DNA of 11,439 bases from Terfezia claveryi (taxonomy: Eukaryota; Ascomycota; Pezizomycetes; Pezizales; Pezizaceae), in the NCBI GenBank assembly GCA_015179025.1, contig WHUX01000766.1:1-11439 (forward strand), in the 5' to 3' direction. A model generated the notes under the pieces. The model saw only the letters and a program-made list of their open reading frames with translations, did not search any database and was not told the origin of the DNA. Numbering within the stretch: position 1 is the first letter of the stretch; the number at the start of each line of letters is the position of its first letter. Shown piece by piece: positions 1 to 6,572 of the stretch. Both the position numbers and the translations under genes were made by a program.

Positions 1-659
1 ATTTATAGTTCCTAACACAGAAGGGGAAATAAATCTGCCCATCGATATAGAAATAGGTGAACCAGGTGGAGCAGGAACCAAACTATATTTTAGTATGGCT
101 TTACCTCTCGCACCAGAAGAATTTTGGGACAGACATCTTCCAACAATTGAGGAGATTTTGAAATATACTTGCTCAATGGGACATGCCCAACAGTATCATC
201 CTGATGATACTCGACTCTTGATGGAAGCCGTAGCAAAACACTACTTATGGCTAACACCTTACCAATTCAAAGAAGAAAACTTAGAAATGAACGCATTTTT
301 AAGTAAAGAATTAAGGAAACCTGTTGTTCCACTTTTAAGGAAACCGAATTGGGTAATAAATAACTGGGAAGAAATAATGGCATTCATGATGAGCGGCACT
401 CATCTAGAAGAATCAGCACATACCATAGAGGATTTTTTCAATCCTAGCAAAGAACTTCCAGAAGCGTTCCTAAGAACACCGAAAGATCAATCGAAATGCA
501 AAGGTCGAGCACCTGAGACACCAGAAAGGAGGACTAGGTCAGCTAAAGAACCAGACGATAAAGACCAACTACCAGAAGACATAGAATTACCAGAAAACGA
601 TGATGATCTAGATACAGGACTAGACCAACAGCAGCAGAAAACACAAGGAAGAGGACGAG
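1..659 (+). mobile_element. Outer Ty3/Gypsy element, left part (gag N-terminal half)
   Basis: This is the 5' segment of an older retrotransposon that is split by the inner element. Its reading frame is open from the first bases of the window, so the element starts upstream and its 5' LTR is not visible. The frame at 659 matches the frame of the outer gag resuming after 6572, which shows that the two halves were once contiguous. Together with 6568-11439 it forms one element with gag, protease, RT, RNase H, a long linker and integrase in order. Confidence 0.9.
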
Positions 660-673
660 TGTTACGGCGTTAA
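2..673 (+). pseudogene. Outer element gag, N-terminal part, truncated by insertion
   Basis: An open frame runs from base 2 (no start codon seen, so the true start is upstream) to 659, then reads four codons into the inner LTR and stops at TAA 671-673. An internal ATG at 95 could be mistaken for the start, but the frame is open before it. The protein has a compact first part with EEILKYTCSMGH and KPNWVINNWEEIM. A charged, low-complexity tail (about 480-659) rich in Glu, Asp, Lys and Gln follows. It probably forms the N-terminal matrix-like part of the structural polyprotein. I recognise it only by position and by resemblance to remembered fungal Gypsy gags, and I can name no catalytic motif. 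The insertion lies in the charged linker, before the capsid-like region at 6700-7260. Confidence 0.75.
655..659. repeat. Target-site duplication, left copy (ACGAG)
   Basis: ACGAG lies directly before the TG of the 5' LTR. The right partner at 6568-6572 is ACAAG. A 5-bp duplication is normal for Ty3/Gypsy integrases. The single difference is CG to CA, a CpG transition on the opposite strand, consistent with decay after insertion. Removing the element plus one copy joins the outer gag in frame. Confidence 0.88.
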
Positions 674-861
674 TTTACTTGTGAGCTATTTGACACCCGA
701 ACAGGCTTGTTCGAGTGTCAGCACAGTATTTGAATTTACTTGCGAGCTATTTGACACCCGAACAGGCTTGTTCGAGTGTCAGCACGGTATTTGAATTTAC
801 TTGCGAGGTATTTGACACCCGAACAGGCTTGTTCGAGTGTCAGCAGGCTTGTTCGAGTGTC
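672..861 (+). repeat. 61-bp tandem repeat with dyads, 5' LTR U3
   Basis: Units start at 672, 733 and 794 (period 61 bp). Each has AATTTACTTG at its head and a dyad near its tail. The dyads at 691-720, 752-781 and 813-842 have 13-bp arms, TGACACCCGAACA and TGTTCGAGTGTCA, which pair with one mismatch around a GGCT spacer. The third unit is cut short and followed by an extra half-dyad (844-861). Repeated dyads upstream of TATA look like an array of binding sites for a dimeric regulator, but no factor can be named. Confidence 0.9.
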
Positions 862-900
862 TTAATACTAGAAGGGATTAGAGATGTGGATCGCGGAGTA

Positions 901-925
901 TCACCTGCGATCGCAGGTGACGTCA
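901..925. promoter_or_regulatory. 20-bp palindrome overlapping a CRE-like TGACGTCA, 5' LTR
   Basis: Positions 901-920 (TCACCTGCGATCGCAGGTGA) are a perfect palindrome. Its arms contain the E-box-type hexamers CACCTG and CAGGTG around GCGATCGC. It shares its last three bases with TGACGTCA at 918-925, the classic ATF/CREB bZIP site, itself palindromic. The cluster lies about 40 bp before the TATA box, a typical place for activator sites. Binding is inferred from motif identity only. Confidence 0.65.
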
Positions 926-964
926 AGTTAGTCGGGCGCCACTCCTTTGGTCATGGCAATCGTG

Positions 965-970
965 TATATA
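965..970 (+). promoter_or_regulatory. TATA box, 5' LTR
   Basis: TATATA stands alone in a mixed-composition stretch, downstream of the palindrome cluster and about 180 bp before the LTR end. That is the expected place for an RNA polymerase II TATA box at the U3/R boundary. The start site is inferred at about 25-35 bp downstream. Confidence 0.65.
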
Positions 971-1151
971 GGAAGCCTTAGTTGTCGTTTCTTGTTCTTG
1001 TTCCTTACGCAACATCTTGTATTATAACCTTGGTAATACAGACTCTGCCTTTTGTCCTGATACTCCAATCTACGGTTATAGTTTCGTCTTCGTGTGCTCC
1101 TTGGAGTCACGTCTTTAGTTATAGCCACAGCCATCGACTTACGCTGTTACA

Positions 1152-1200
1152 CTACGTTGCGTCGATACATACTACTGAGTGCAACCCCTAGCTACGAACA
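1152..1200 (+). other. Inner element leader; no canonical primer-binding site
   Basis: These 49 bases separate the 5' LTR from the gag ATG. The minus-strand primer site should begin within a few bases of the LTR end and usually starts TGG, complementary to the tRNA CCA tail. No TGG occurs in the first 40 bases here. Priming may use an internal tRNA fragment or self-priming, or the site may have decayed. The primer cannot be identified from the sequence alone. Confidence 0.5.
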
Positions 1201-2378
1201 ATGACTTAGCCCGTTGTTGAATTGCCAGCCGCTATTGTCGACCTAGTTCCTTGTTTGCGAACTGCGTTGAACTCAGCAAACCAGGACTACACCGGAATAC
1301 TCAATGAAACCATTACCCTACTAGATCAGCTACTAGGGCTACCAGACCGACGACAAGATGTCGTAAGATTACGAACCCAAGTAACGAACTTAACGAATCA
1401 ACTCATGGCGTGGCAACAAGAAGACACAACCTTACGCACAGCCACTCAAGAGTTACAAGATGAAGTAACTACTCAAGAGACAGTAATTAATGAGCTTCGA
1501 ATGCAGTTGGAAGATATGAGGGCTATCAATGTGACTTTGGCTCGGTTGCAACCAGGAGAAGGAGGGGGTCGTTCGGAGAAGATACCCAACCCAGAAAAAT
1601 TCTCTGGAAAAGACCGAAATAAGCTGCGCCCTTTTCTTACCCAAATACGACTAAAGGCTGCTACTTATAGTGACGAACAAGCAAAACTTCGACTAGCAGT
1701 AAATTCCTTAGCTGAAGATGCCCTAGATCAGGTTACCCCTTACATTGAAAACGATATAGTGAACTTAACCAACCTAGCAGCACTTATTACCATTCTCGAA
1801 AATGCATTCGGCGATCCAAATCGAGTAGCCAACGCAGAGTACAAACTACAAACGATGATTCAGGGGGCCAGGGAGTTCGCTGCCTATTTTGCCGAATTTC
1901 AATGATATGCAGCTGAAACGAGTTGGGGTAATACGGCTAAGTTGGCAGCTCTAAAGCGCGGACTTTCCTACCAACTACAACAAGATCTCCTCACCATACA
2001 TCCTGAGCCCACGGAGTTTAACGAGTATGTGGAGGTCTGCCAAAGGCTAGATACTCGTCGCCGCGCGCTACAAACCCAAATGCGTAATCGTGTTGGACCA
2101 ATGCCCCGAATGATATCACGCCCTACGCTCCCGCTCCAGTTAACCCCCAAATAGTCCAAACTCCCTCTACCTCTACAGCCACGGGTACTCACCCTGGGCC
2201 CATGGATTTGTCTGCAGGAAGGAAGAAGATATCTCCGGAGGAAAAAGCAAAGAGAATGGCTGAAGGGAGGTGCTATTATTGTGGAGGAATGGGACATGGG
2301 GTTAGAACTTGCCCACATGTACAAAAACGTACCCTACAAGTTGCCGAAACGGTTATGGAAATACGAATAAGGGACTAG
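1201..2378 (+). pseudogene. Inner element gag (capsid-nucleocapsid), broken
   Basis: The structural protein would form the virus-like particle. ATG 1201-1203 is in frame with the long frame from 1222, but codon 3 is TAG (1207-1209), probably from CAG. A coiled-coil-like heptad region lies at about 1340-1550, followed by a Gly-rich spacer (GEGGG). The capsid region starts at about 1580 (IPNPEKFSGKDRNKL) and has the Ty3-type FGDPNRVANAE stretch. The frame stops at TGA 1903-1905, probably from CGA, and continues in the same frame to about 2104. There a one-base loss in a C run (2104-2107) shifts it. The new frame, through PMDLSAGRKK, leads to the zinc knuckle at 2271-2312. It ends at TAG 2376-2378 after another shift near 2359. 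With no full reading frame, this gag is non-functional. Confidence 0.88.
2271..2312 (+). other. CCHC zinc knuckle of inner gag
   Basis: CYYCGGMGHGVRTC fits Cys-X2-Cys-X4-His-X4-Cys exactly, the retroviral nucleocapsid knuckle that binds genomic RNA. All four ligands are present. It lies in a different frame from the capsid because of the one-base loss near 2104-2107. The preceding EEKAKRMAEGR stretch is a common lead-in in fungal Gypsy gags. Confidence 0.9.
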
Positions 2379-2831
2379 AAGTTGGGGAACAGGCAAAAGA
2401 GTAGCCTCACCTCAGAGGGATGGCACTGAGTTGAGGCAGGATAAATTTCTGGACTCTTTAAGCATTTCCAGTTCGTCTTTGCAGTCTTCAGAGGAAGAGT
2501 TTTTGGATGGGAATCACCTTGTAGTTAGTTGTGAATTAAACGATAATGGTTCCAGAATCCTTACTCATGCCCTGATAGACTGCGGAGCAACGGGTTATGC
2601 ATTTATAGACCAGGAATTTGCAAGCCATCACCAACTCCCCCTTTATAAACTCAATAATCCCCGAACACTAGAAGTCATTGATGGGCGACCAATCGAGTCA
2701 GGGACAATCACACACATTAGCAAGCTAAAGCTAATAATTGATCAGCACCAAGAGGAACTTCCACTGTTTATTACCAAACTAGGCCACTACCCATAGTATT
2801 AGGACTTCCATGGCTACGACGTCATGATGTG
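2371..2831 (+). pseudogene. Inner element aspartic protease (retropepsin-like), frameshifted
   Basis: The protease cuts the gag-pol polyprotein. ALIDCGATGYAFID carries the active-site Asp (GAC 2578-2580) in an Asp-Cys-Gly-Ala version of the usual Asp-Ser/Thr-Gly-Ala. The C-terminal GLPWLRRHDVNI segment (2802-2834), typical of the end of the Ty3 protease fold, is in the next frame. The first frame ends at TAG 2794-2796, only because one base is missing in the C run near 2791-2792. The frame is open from 2371, but gag just before it is in another frame and no ATG is evident. A gag-pol fusion or frameshift is therefore more likely than a separate start. Confidence 0.85.
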
Positions 2832-5489
2832 AATATCCGTTTCGCTAAGAACACTGTTACTTTCGACTCCGATTTTTGCCTCCACCATTGTTGTGAAAAA
2901 CCCTCGACCATAAAGGGTATCTCAATTCCAGTTCCAGAAAACCCTCGAATTGCCCTTATTGCAGGATCAACCTTTAGTCGCCTAGTTAAAAAAGCAAAGC
3001 AGGTGGAAACAGCCTTCCGGACAACTATCTACGAACTTAACATGGCTTTAAAAGATCCTGAACAACAACCTAAGACGGAGGAGGATAAGATCAAGGAACT
3101 AGTGCCTTCTGAATACCACGAATTCCTTCCATTATTTAAGAAGGCTATTGCGGAAATCCTCCCCCCCCACCGACCTTACGACCATAAAATTCCTCTTAAA
3201 GAAGGATTTACTCCCCCTTTTGGACCTCTATACTCCCTATCAAAACCAGAGTTAGAGGCTCTTAAAGTATGGCTGGAAGAAAACCTGTCCAAAGGATTTA
3301 TTCGTGCCTCCTCATCTCCCGCAGGTGCACCTATCTTATTTGTTAAGAAGAAGGATGGGTCCTTGCGTCTTTGTGTGGATTATCGTGGTCTTAATGATGG
3401 TACCATCAAGAACCGATACCCACTACCCCTTATACGAGAGACTTTGACTAGACTTTCTAAGGCACGATACTATACGGCTCTTGACATTAGAAGCGCCTAC
3501 AACCTCATCCGGATGGCGGAAGGAGAGGAATGGAAAACAGCGTTCCGAACTCGTTATGGCTTATATGAGACCTTAGTTATGCCTTTCGGCCTCACAAATG
3601 CTCCTGCCAGCTTCCAACATTTTATTAATGATGTTCTCCATCCCTTCCTTGACAATTTCTGTACGGCTTATCTTGATGACATTTTAATATATAGCGATAC
3701 CCTCGAAGAACACCGAACACATGTTACCAAGGTATTGCAAGCTCTCCAAAAAGCCGGCCTCTACCTAAAACCCGAGAAGTGTGAATTTCATAAGACCACG
3801 GTCCACTACCTGGGCATGATTATCTCAGCAGAAGGGATACAAATGGATCCAGCTAAAGTTAAGGCCGTAATGGACTGGGAATCCCCAATTAACCTTCATG
3901 ATGCTCGTGCTTTTCTAGGATTCGCCAATTTTTATCGCCGGTTTATCAAAGACTTCTCCAAGATTGTGGCTCCTATCGTGAAACTAACAAAAAAAAATAC
4001 AACCTGGCATTGGAGCGACGAATGCCAGAAGGCGTTCCAAAACCTTAAAACAGCGTTTACTTCCGCTCCCGTTCTCCAGCATTTTGATCCCGACCGTGAA
4101 ATTATAGTAGAAACAGATGCATCAGACTACGTTTCTGCTGGAATTCTTTCGCAATATGACGATAATAGCATACTTCACCCTGTTGCTTACTTCTCTAAGA
4201 AGCACTCACCAACTGAATGCAACTATGAGATTTATGATAAGGAATTAATGGCTATTATCCGATGCTTCGAAGAATGGCGAGCTGAATTGGAATCCACCCC
4301 CCATCCAATCAAAGTACTCTCAGATCACAAAAATCTAGAATACTTTATGTCAACAAAGCTCCTCAACCGCCGTCAAGCTCGATGGTCAGAATTTCTCTCC
4401 CGCTTCAACTTCAAGATAGTTTACCGTCCAGGTAAAGCAGGGGGAAAACCAGATGCATTAACAAGAAGGTCAGGAGACCTTCCAAAGGAAGGAGATGAAC
4501 GTATAAGGTTTCAAAATCAAGTCGTTCTCAAACCTCACAATTTAACAATCAATGCGACAGTAGAAGAGCTGGAACTAGAGGACTTGTTTAATAGGGGTTT
4601 TGAAGTTGATCCACTGCCAAGAAAGACATTAGCTAAGCTGCAACAAGGAGAGAAGCGATCTAAGGACATCTCGCTAGCCGAATGTGAAGAGGATAATGGA
4701 AAGCTAAAATATCGTAGGCGGATATATGTACCAAATTATATGCCTCTAAAGTTACGTCTAATCCAGGACCATCACGATATCCCAGCAGCGGGGCATCCAG
4801 GGCGATCCAAGACACTTGAGCTTATCTCGCGACAATATTATTGGCCAAAAATGCATAAGGATGTTGATCAGTATGTACGCAATTGTCACCCCTGTCAACG
4901 TGCTCGAACGACACGACATGCCCCATACGGCATTCTTCGACCACTCGCAATTCCCCAAGGTGCTTGGCAAGATATCTCCATGGATTTCATTATTGGGCTA
5001 CCCTGGTCAAATGGATACAACGCAATTTTGGTAGTAGTATGTCGACTAACTAAAATGCGGCACTTTATTCCCTGTCGTGATACCACTACTGCAGAGCAAT
5101 TAGCAGATCTATATGCTCGGCATATCTTCCGCCTCCATGGTCTTCCTAGAACAATTGTATCAGACCGTGGGTCTCAATTCATCTCTCACTTTTGGAAAGC
5201 TCTCTGTCAAGTGCTTAAGATTCAACCTCTCCTGTCCACACCGTTTCACCCTCAAACTGACGGCCAGACCGAACGAGTCAATGCCACTCTAGAACAATAT
5301 TTACGGGTGTATGTTAATTATTTGCAGGATGACTGGGAGAACTGGTTGCATCTCGCCGAGTTTGCAGCTAATAATCAAGCTTCTGAAACAACTGGGTCAT
5401 CTCCCTTCTTTACAATTATGGTTATGACCCACTGTGGCAATTTAATTTCGAGGAAAAGCCCATACGACCTGATGAGCGGAGTGCTATAG
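2793..5489 (+). CDS. Inner element pol core: reverse transcriptase, RNase H, integrase
   Basis: This is the longest open frame of the window. It has no start codon of its own because it continues from the protease. RT: VDYRGLN at about 3375, motif A ALDIRSAYN with Asp at 3483, motif B MPFGLTNAPASF, and YLDD at 3669-3680. RNase H: TDASD with Asp at 4116, Glu at 4242 and SDHKNL with Asp at 4323, ending PDALTRRSGD. Integrase: His 4770/4773 and His 4794, then Cys 4884 and 4893 (HHCC); catalytic Asp 4983 (SMDF), Asp 5163 (SDRG) and Glu 5271 (TERVNATLE). The last pair is separated by 35 residues, the DD35E spacing. All these residues are present and no internal stop occurs. A one-base loss near 5413-5416 puts the tail out of frame, so the last 24 or so codons to TAG/5489 are not native. 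Confidence 0.95.
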   Translation: MVLGLPWLRRHDVNIRFAKNTVTFDSDFCLHHCCEKPSTIKGISIPVPENPRIALIAGSTFSRLVKKAKQVETAFRTTIYELNMALKDPEQQPKTEEDKIKELVPSEYHEFLPLFKKAIAEILPPHRPYDHKIPLKEGFTPPFGPLYSLSKPELEALKVWLEENLSKGFIRASSSPAGAPILFVKKKDGSLRLCVDYRGLNDGTIKNRYPLPLIRETLTRLSKARYYTALDIRSAYNLIRMAEGEEWKTAFRTRYGLYETLVMPFGLTNAPASFQHFINDVLHPFLDNFCTAYLDDILIYSDTLEEHRTHVTKVLQALQKAGLYLKPEKCEFHKTTVHYLGMIISAEGIQMDPAKVKAVMDWESPINLHDARAFLGFANFYRRFIKDFSKIVAPIVKLTKKNTTWHWSDECQKAFQNLKTAFTSAPVLQHFDPDREIIVETDASDYVSAGILSQYDDNSILHPVAYFSKKHSPTECNYEIYDKELMAIIRCFEEWRAELESTPHPIKVLSDHKNLEYFMSTKLLNRRQARWSEFLSRFNFKIVYRPGKAGGKPDALTRRSGDLPKEGDERIRFQNQVVLKPHNLTINATVEELELEDLFNRGFEVDPLPRKTLAKLQQGEKRSKDISLAECEEDNGKLKYRRRIYVPNYMPLKLRLIQDHHDIPAAGHPGRSKTLELISRQYYWPKMHKDVDQYVRNCHPCQRARTTRHAPYGILRPLAIPQGAWQDISMDFIIGLPWSNGYNAILVVVCRLTKMRHFIPCRDTTTAEQLADLYARHIFRLHGLPRTIVSDRGSQFISHFWKALCQVLKIQPLLSTPFHPQTDGQTERVNATLEQYLRVYVNYLQDDWENWLHLAEFAANNQASETTGSSPFFTIMVMTHCGNLISRKSPYDLMSGVL

Positions 5490-5718
5490 AGGTGGCCGGG
5501 AAGATCAGGAAATAATGGAACACTTACAAAACGAGATGGCTAGGGCGCAGGCACGGCAACAGGAGCAAGCAGACAAAGGGCGAGATAATGCTCCAGTATT
5601 CAAGGAGGGAGATCTGGTTTGGTTTAATAGCCAGCACATTACAACACAACGGCCAAGTAGAAAGCTCGACCATAAACGGATTGGCCCCTACAAGATCACA
5701 AAGGTCATATCCCCATAG
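5417..5718 (+). pseudogene. Inner integrase C-terminal region with GPY/F module
   Basis: After the frameshift near 5413-5416, the integrase continues in another frame (GYDPLWQFDFEEKPIRPDER). A further base loss near 5506-5507 moves it again, into the frame open from 5515. That frame has an Ala/Gln/Glu-rich helix (EMARAQARQQEQADKGR), then GDLVWFNS, RPSRKLDHKRIGPYKI and ends at TAG 5716-5718 after VISP. GPY at 5683-5691 is the core of the GPY/F module found at the end of Ty3/Gypsy and gammaretroviral integrases. The stop is caused by another missing base in the C run 5711-5714. Downstream AYELDFPASVHYHRVSMFH (5718-5774) continues the fold in the next frame. Confidence 0.85.
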
Positions 5719-5814
5719 CATACGAACTCGACTTCCCCGCTAGTGTGCATTATCATCGAGTCAGCATGTTTCACTTCTCGACCCGGCAAACAATAATCCC
5801 TACCTAGGCAATAC

Positions 5815-6042
5815 AATCCCCCACCTCCACTAGTGATAGTTGATAATGAGGAAGAGTAGCATGTGGAAGAAATCTTGGATTCTCGTCTTCGGAGGAAGAA
5901 ATTAGAGTACTTAGTGAAATAGGTAGGGTTTGAAAGACCAGACTGGGAACTGGCAACAAACATCAACAAACTCAAGGCTATTGATGACTTCCACAGGCGA
6001 AATCCGAGCAAACCAGGACCATTGCCAGAAGACAAAGACTAA
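5815..6042 (+). pseudogene. Chromodomain at integrase C terminus, two nonsense codons
   Basis: The frame contains a Pro-rich lead (NPPPPLVIV), HVEEILDSRLRRKKLEYLVK, then VGFERPDWELATNINKL and a closing segment DDFHRRNPSKPGP, ending at TAA 6040-6042. This matches the chromodomain core (EVE-x-IL, YLVKW-x-G, W-E-x-x-x-NL). Two TAG codons interrupt it at 5857-5859 and 5920-5922, both where the family has Trp, so TGG-to-TAG is the simplest origin. The second removes the aromatic-cage Trp that contacts methylated lysine. In chromoviruses this domain reads histone marks such as H3K9 methylation and steers integration to heterochromatin. Insertion into another retroelement is consistent with that. 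Confidence 0.88.
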
Positions 6043-6063
6043 GCCTCAAGGGACTTCGGCCAT

Positions 6064-6073
6064 AAGGAGGGGA
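6064..6073 (+). other. Polypurine tract
   Basis: AAGGAGGGGA lies three bases before the TG of the 3' LTR. A purine run at this place primes plus-strand DNA synthesis after RNase H cleavage. The 3' untranslated stretch from the chromodomain stop (6042) to the LTR is only 34 bases. Confidence 0.85.
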
Positions 6074-6088
6074 TATTGTCATGGCGTT

Positions 6089-6277
6089 AATTTACTTGCG
6101 AGCTATTTGATACCCGAACAGGCTTGTTGAGTGTCAGCATGGTATTTGAATTTACTTGCGAGCTATTTGACACCCGAACAGGCTTGTTCGAGTGTCAGCA
6201 CGGTATTTGAATTTACTTGCGAGGTATTTGACACCCGAACAGGCTTGTTCGAGTGTCAGCAGGCTTGTTCGAGTGTC
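6089..6277 (+). repeat. 61-bp tandem repeat with dyads, 3' LTR U3
   Basis: This is the same array as in the 5' LTR. Dyads lie at 6108-6136, 6168-6197 and 6229-6258, followed by the half-dyad. The first copy is damaged: it has a C-to-T change in the left arm and a missing C in the right arm, which make it 29 bp. The second and third are identical to their 5' LTR counterparts. Confidence 0.88.
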
Positions 6278-6316
6278 TTAATACTAGAAGGGATTAGAGA
6301 GGTAGATCGCGGAGTA

Positions 6317-6341
6317 TCACTTGCGATCGCAGGTGACGTCA
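6317..6341. promoter_or_regulatory. Palindrome and CRE-like site, 3' LTR
   Basis: This is the counterpart of 901-925. TGACGTCA (6334-6341) is intact. The 20-bp palindrome (6317-6336) has one C-to-T change that turns the left CACCTG into CACTTG, leaving only the right arm's CAGGTG unchanged. Confidence 0.6.
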
Positions 6342-6380
6342 AGTTAGTCGGGCACCACTCCTTTGGCCACGGCAATTGTG

Positions 6381-6386
6381 TATATA
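6381..6386 (+). promoter_or_regulatory. TATA box, 3' LTR
   Basis: This TATATA is identical in position to 965-970 of the 5' LTR. If active it would drive transcription rightwards into the outer gag from 6568. The upstream bZIP-type site is intact here. Confidence 0.6.
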
Positions 6387-6567
6387 GGAAGCCTTAGTTG
6401 TCGTTTCTTGTTCTTGTTCCTTACGCAACTTCTTGTATTATAACCTTGGTAATACAGACTCTGCCTTTTGTCCTGATACTCCAATCTACGGTTATAGTTT
6501 CGTCTTCGTGCACTCCTTGGAGTCACGTCTTTAGTTATAGCTACAGCCATCGACTTACGCCGTTACA

Positions 6568-6572
6568 ACAAG
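6568..6572. repeat. Target-site duplication, right copy (ACAAG)
   Basis: ACAAG directly follows the CA end of the 3' LTR and matches ACGAG at 655-659 except for one CpG-type transition. Codon GAC beginning at 6572 is in the same frame as G659, so the host ORF resumes exactly here. Confidence 0.88.

Larger units (their letters stand above)
660..1151 (+). repeat. 5' LTR of inner element
   Basis: The 492-bp LTR begins TGTTACGGCG and ends CGCTGTTACA. It aligns end to end with 6077-6567. U3 contains the 61-bp tandem dyad repeats (672-861), a 20-bp palindrome overlapping TGACGTCA (901-925) and a TATA box (965-970). Transcription should therefore start at about 990-1000 (inferred), which defines the U3/R boundary. 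There is no convincing AATAAA signal. The region after TATA is pyrimidine-rich. Compared with the 3' LTR there are 18 substitutions, 16 of them transitions, and one extra C here. No real protein is encoded, although the repeats leave open frames on both strands. Confidence 0.95.
660..6567 (+). mobile_element. Inner nested Ty3/Gypsy LTR retrotransposon (chromovirus), full length, degenerate
   Basis: Two near-identical LTRs (492 and 491 bp) with TG...CA ends bound an internal region with the Ty3/Gypsy order gag, protease, RT, RNase H, integrase, chromodomain. A polypurine tract abuts the 3' LTR and a 5-bp target duplication (ACGAG at 655-659, ACAAG at 6568-6572) flanks the element. The termini are imperfect inverted repeats (TGTTACGGCG at the left, CGCCGTTACA at the right). 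Integrase before a C-terminal chromodomain places it among the chromoviruses. RT, RNase H and the integrase core read through 2793 to about 5415 without a stop. Gag, the protease joint and the tail carry nonsense codons and frameshifts, so this copy should be unable to move unaided. LTR identity near 96% suggests a fairly recent insertion, but CpG decay inflates the divergence and makes an age estimate unsafe. Confidence 0.96.
6077..6567 (+). repeat. 3' LTR of inner element
   Basis: The 491-bp LTR begins TGTCATGGCG and ends CGCCGTTACA. It is collinear with 660-1151 apart from 18 substitutions and one missing C in the first dyad (near 6128). It carries the same U3 signals, with TATA at 6381-6386. 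U3 here would be present near the 3' end of the element's RNA, so its three dyads could fold as hairpins in the transcript. The last 57 codons of an open frame in this LTR (from 6398) fuse in frame with the outer gag. This is a fortuitous junction rather than a designed gene. Confidence 0.95.

Noticed and set aside
672..861. CRISPR-like array (repeats of about 30 bp with about 31-bp spacers)
   Set aside because: The spacers are identical to each other, the array lies inside a eukaryotic LTR and is duplicated in the other LTR. It is a tandem repeat, not a CRISPR.
715..981. An 88-residue open frame in the 5' LTR (and its twin at 6131-6397)
   Set aside because: It is made by the tandem dyad repeat and lies wholly in U3 upstream of or across the TATA box. 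The twin in the 3' LTR is just the duplicated LTR. No domain or start signal.
928..1134. Minus-strand open frame in the LTR (also 6344-6550)
   Set aside because: It is a shadow of the LTR sequence, present in both copies only because LTRs are duplicates. No recognisable protein features.
1156..1162. Tf1-like self-priming site
   Set aside because: Only seven bases pair with the LTR (complement of 1007-1013), a match that can easily occur by chance, and it does not reach the inferred transcript 5' end.
2359..2800. Programmed ribosomal frameshifts between gag, protease and pol
   Set aside because: Several shifts occur inside domains (for example inside the protease), not only at gene joints, and no slippery heptamer with a following structure stands out. 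Decay or assembly error explains them better. A native gag-pol shift cannot be excluded.
4758..5086. Small open frames on both strands inside the integrase region
   Set aside because: These are out-of-frame shadows of the integrase coding sequence, without motifs.
660..6567. Repeat-induced point mutation (RIP)
   Set aside because: RIP favours CpA-to-TpA. The differences between the LTRs are mostly at CpG, and the long pol frame is stop-free, which heavy RIP would not allow.
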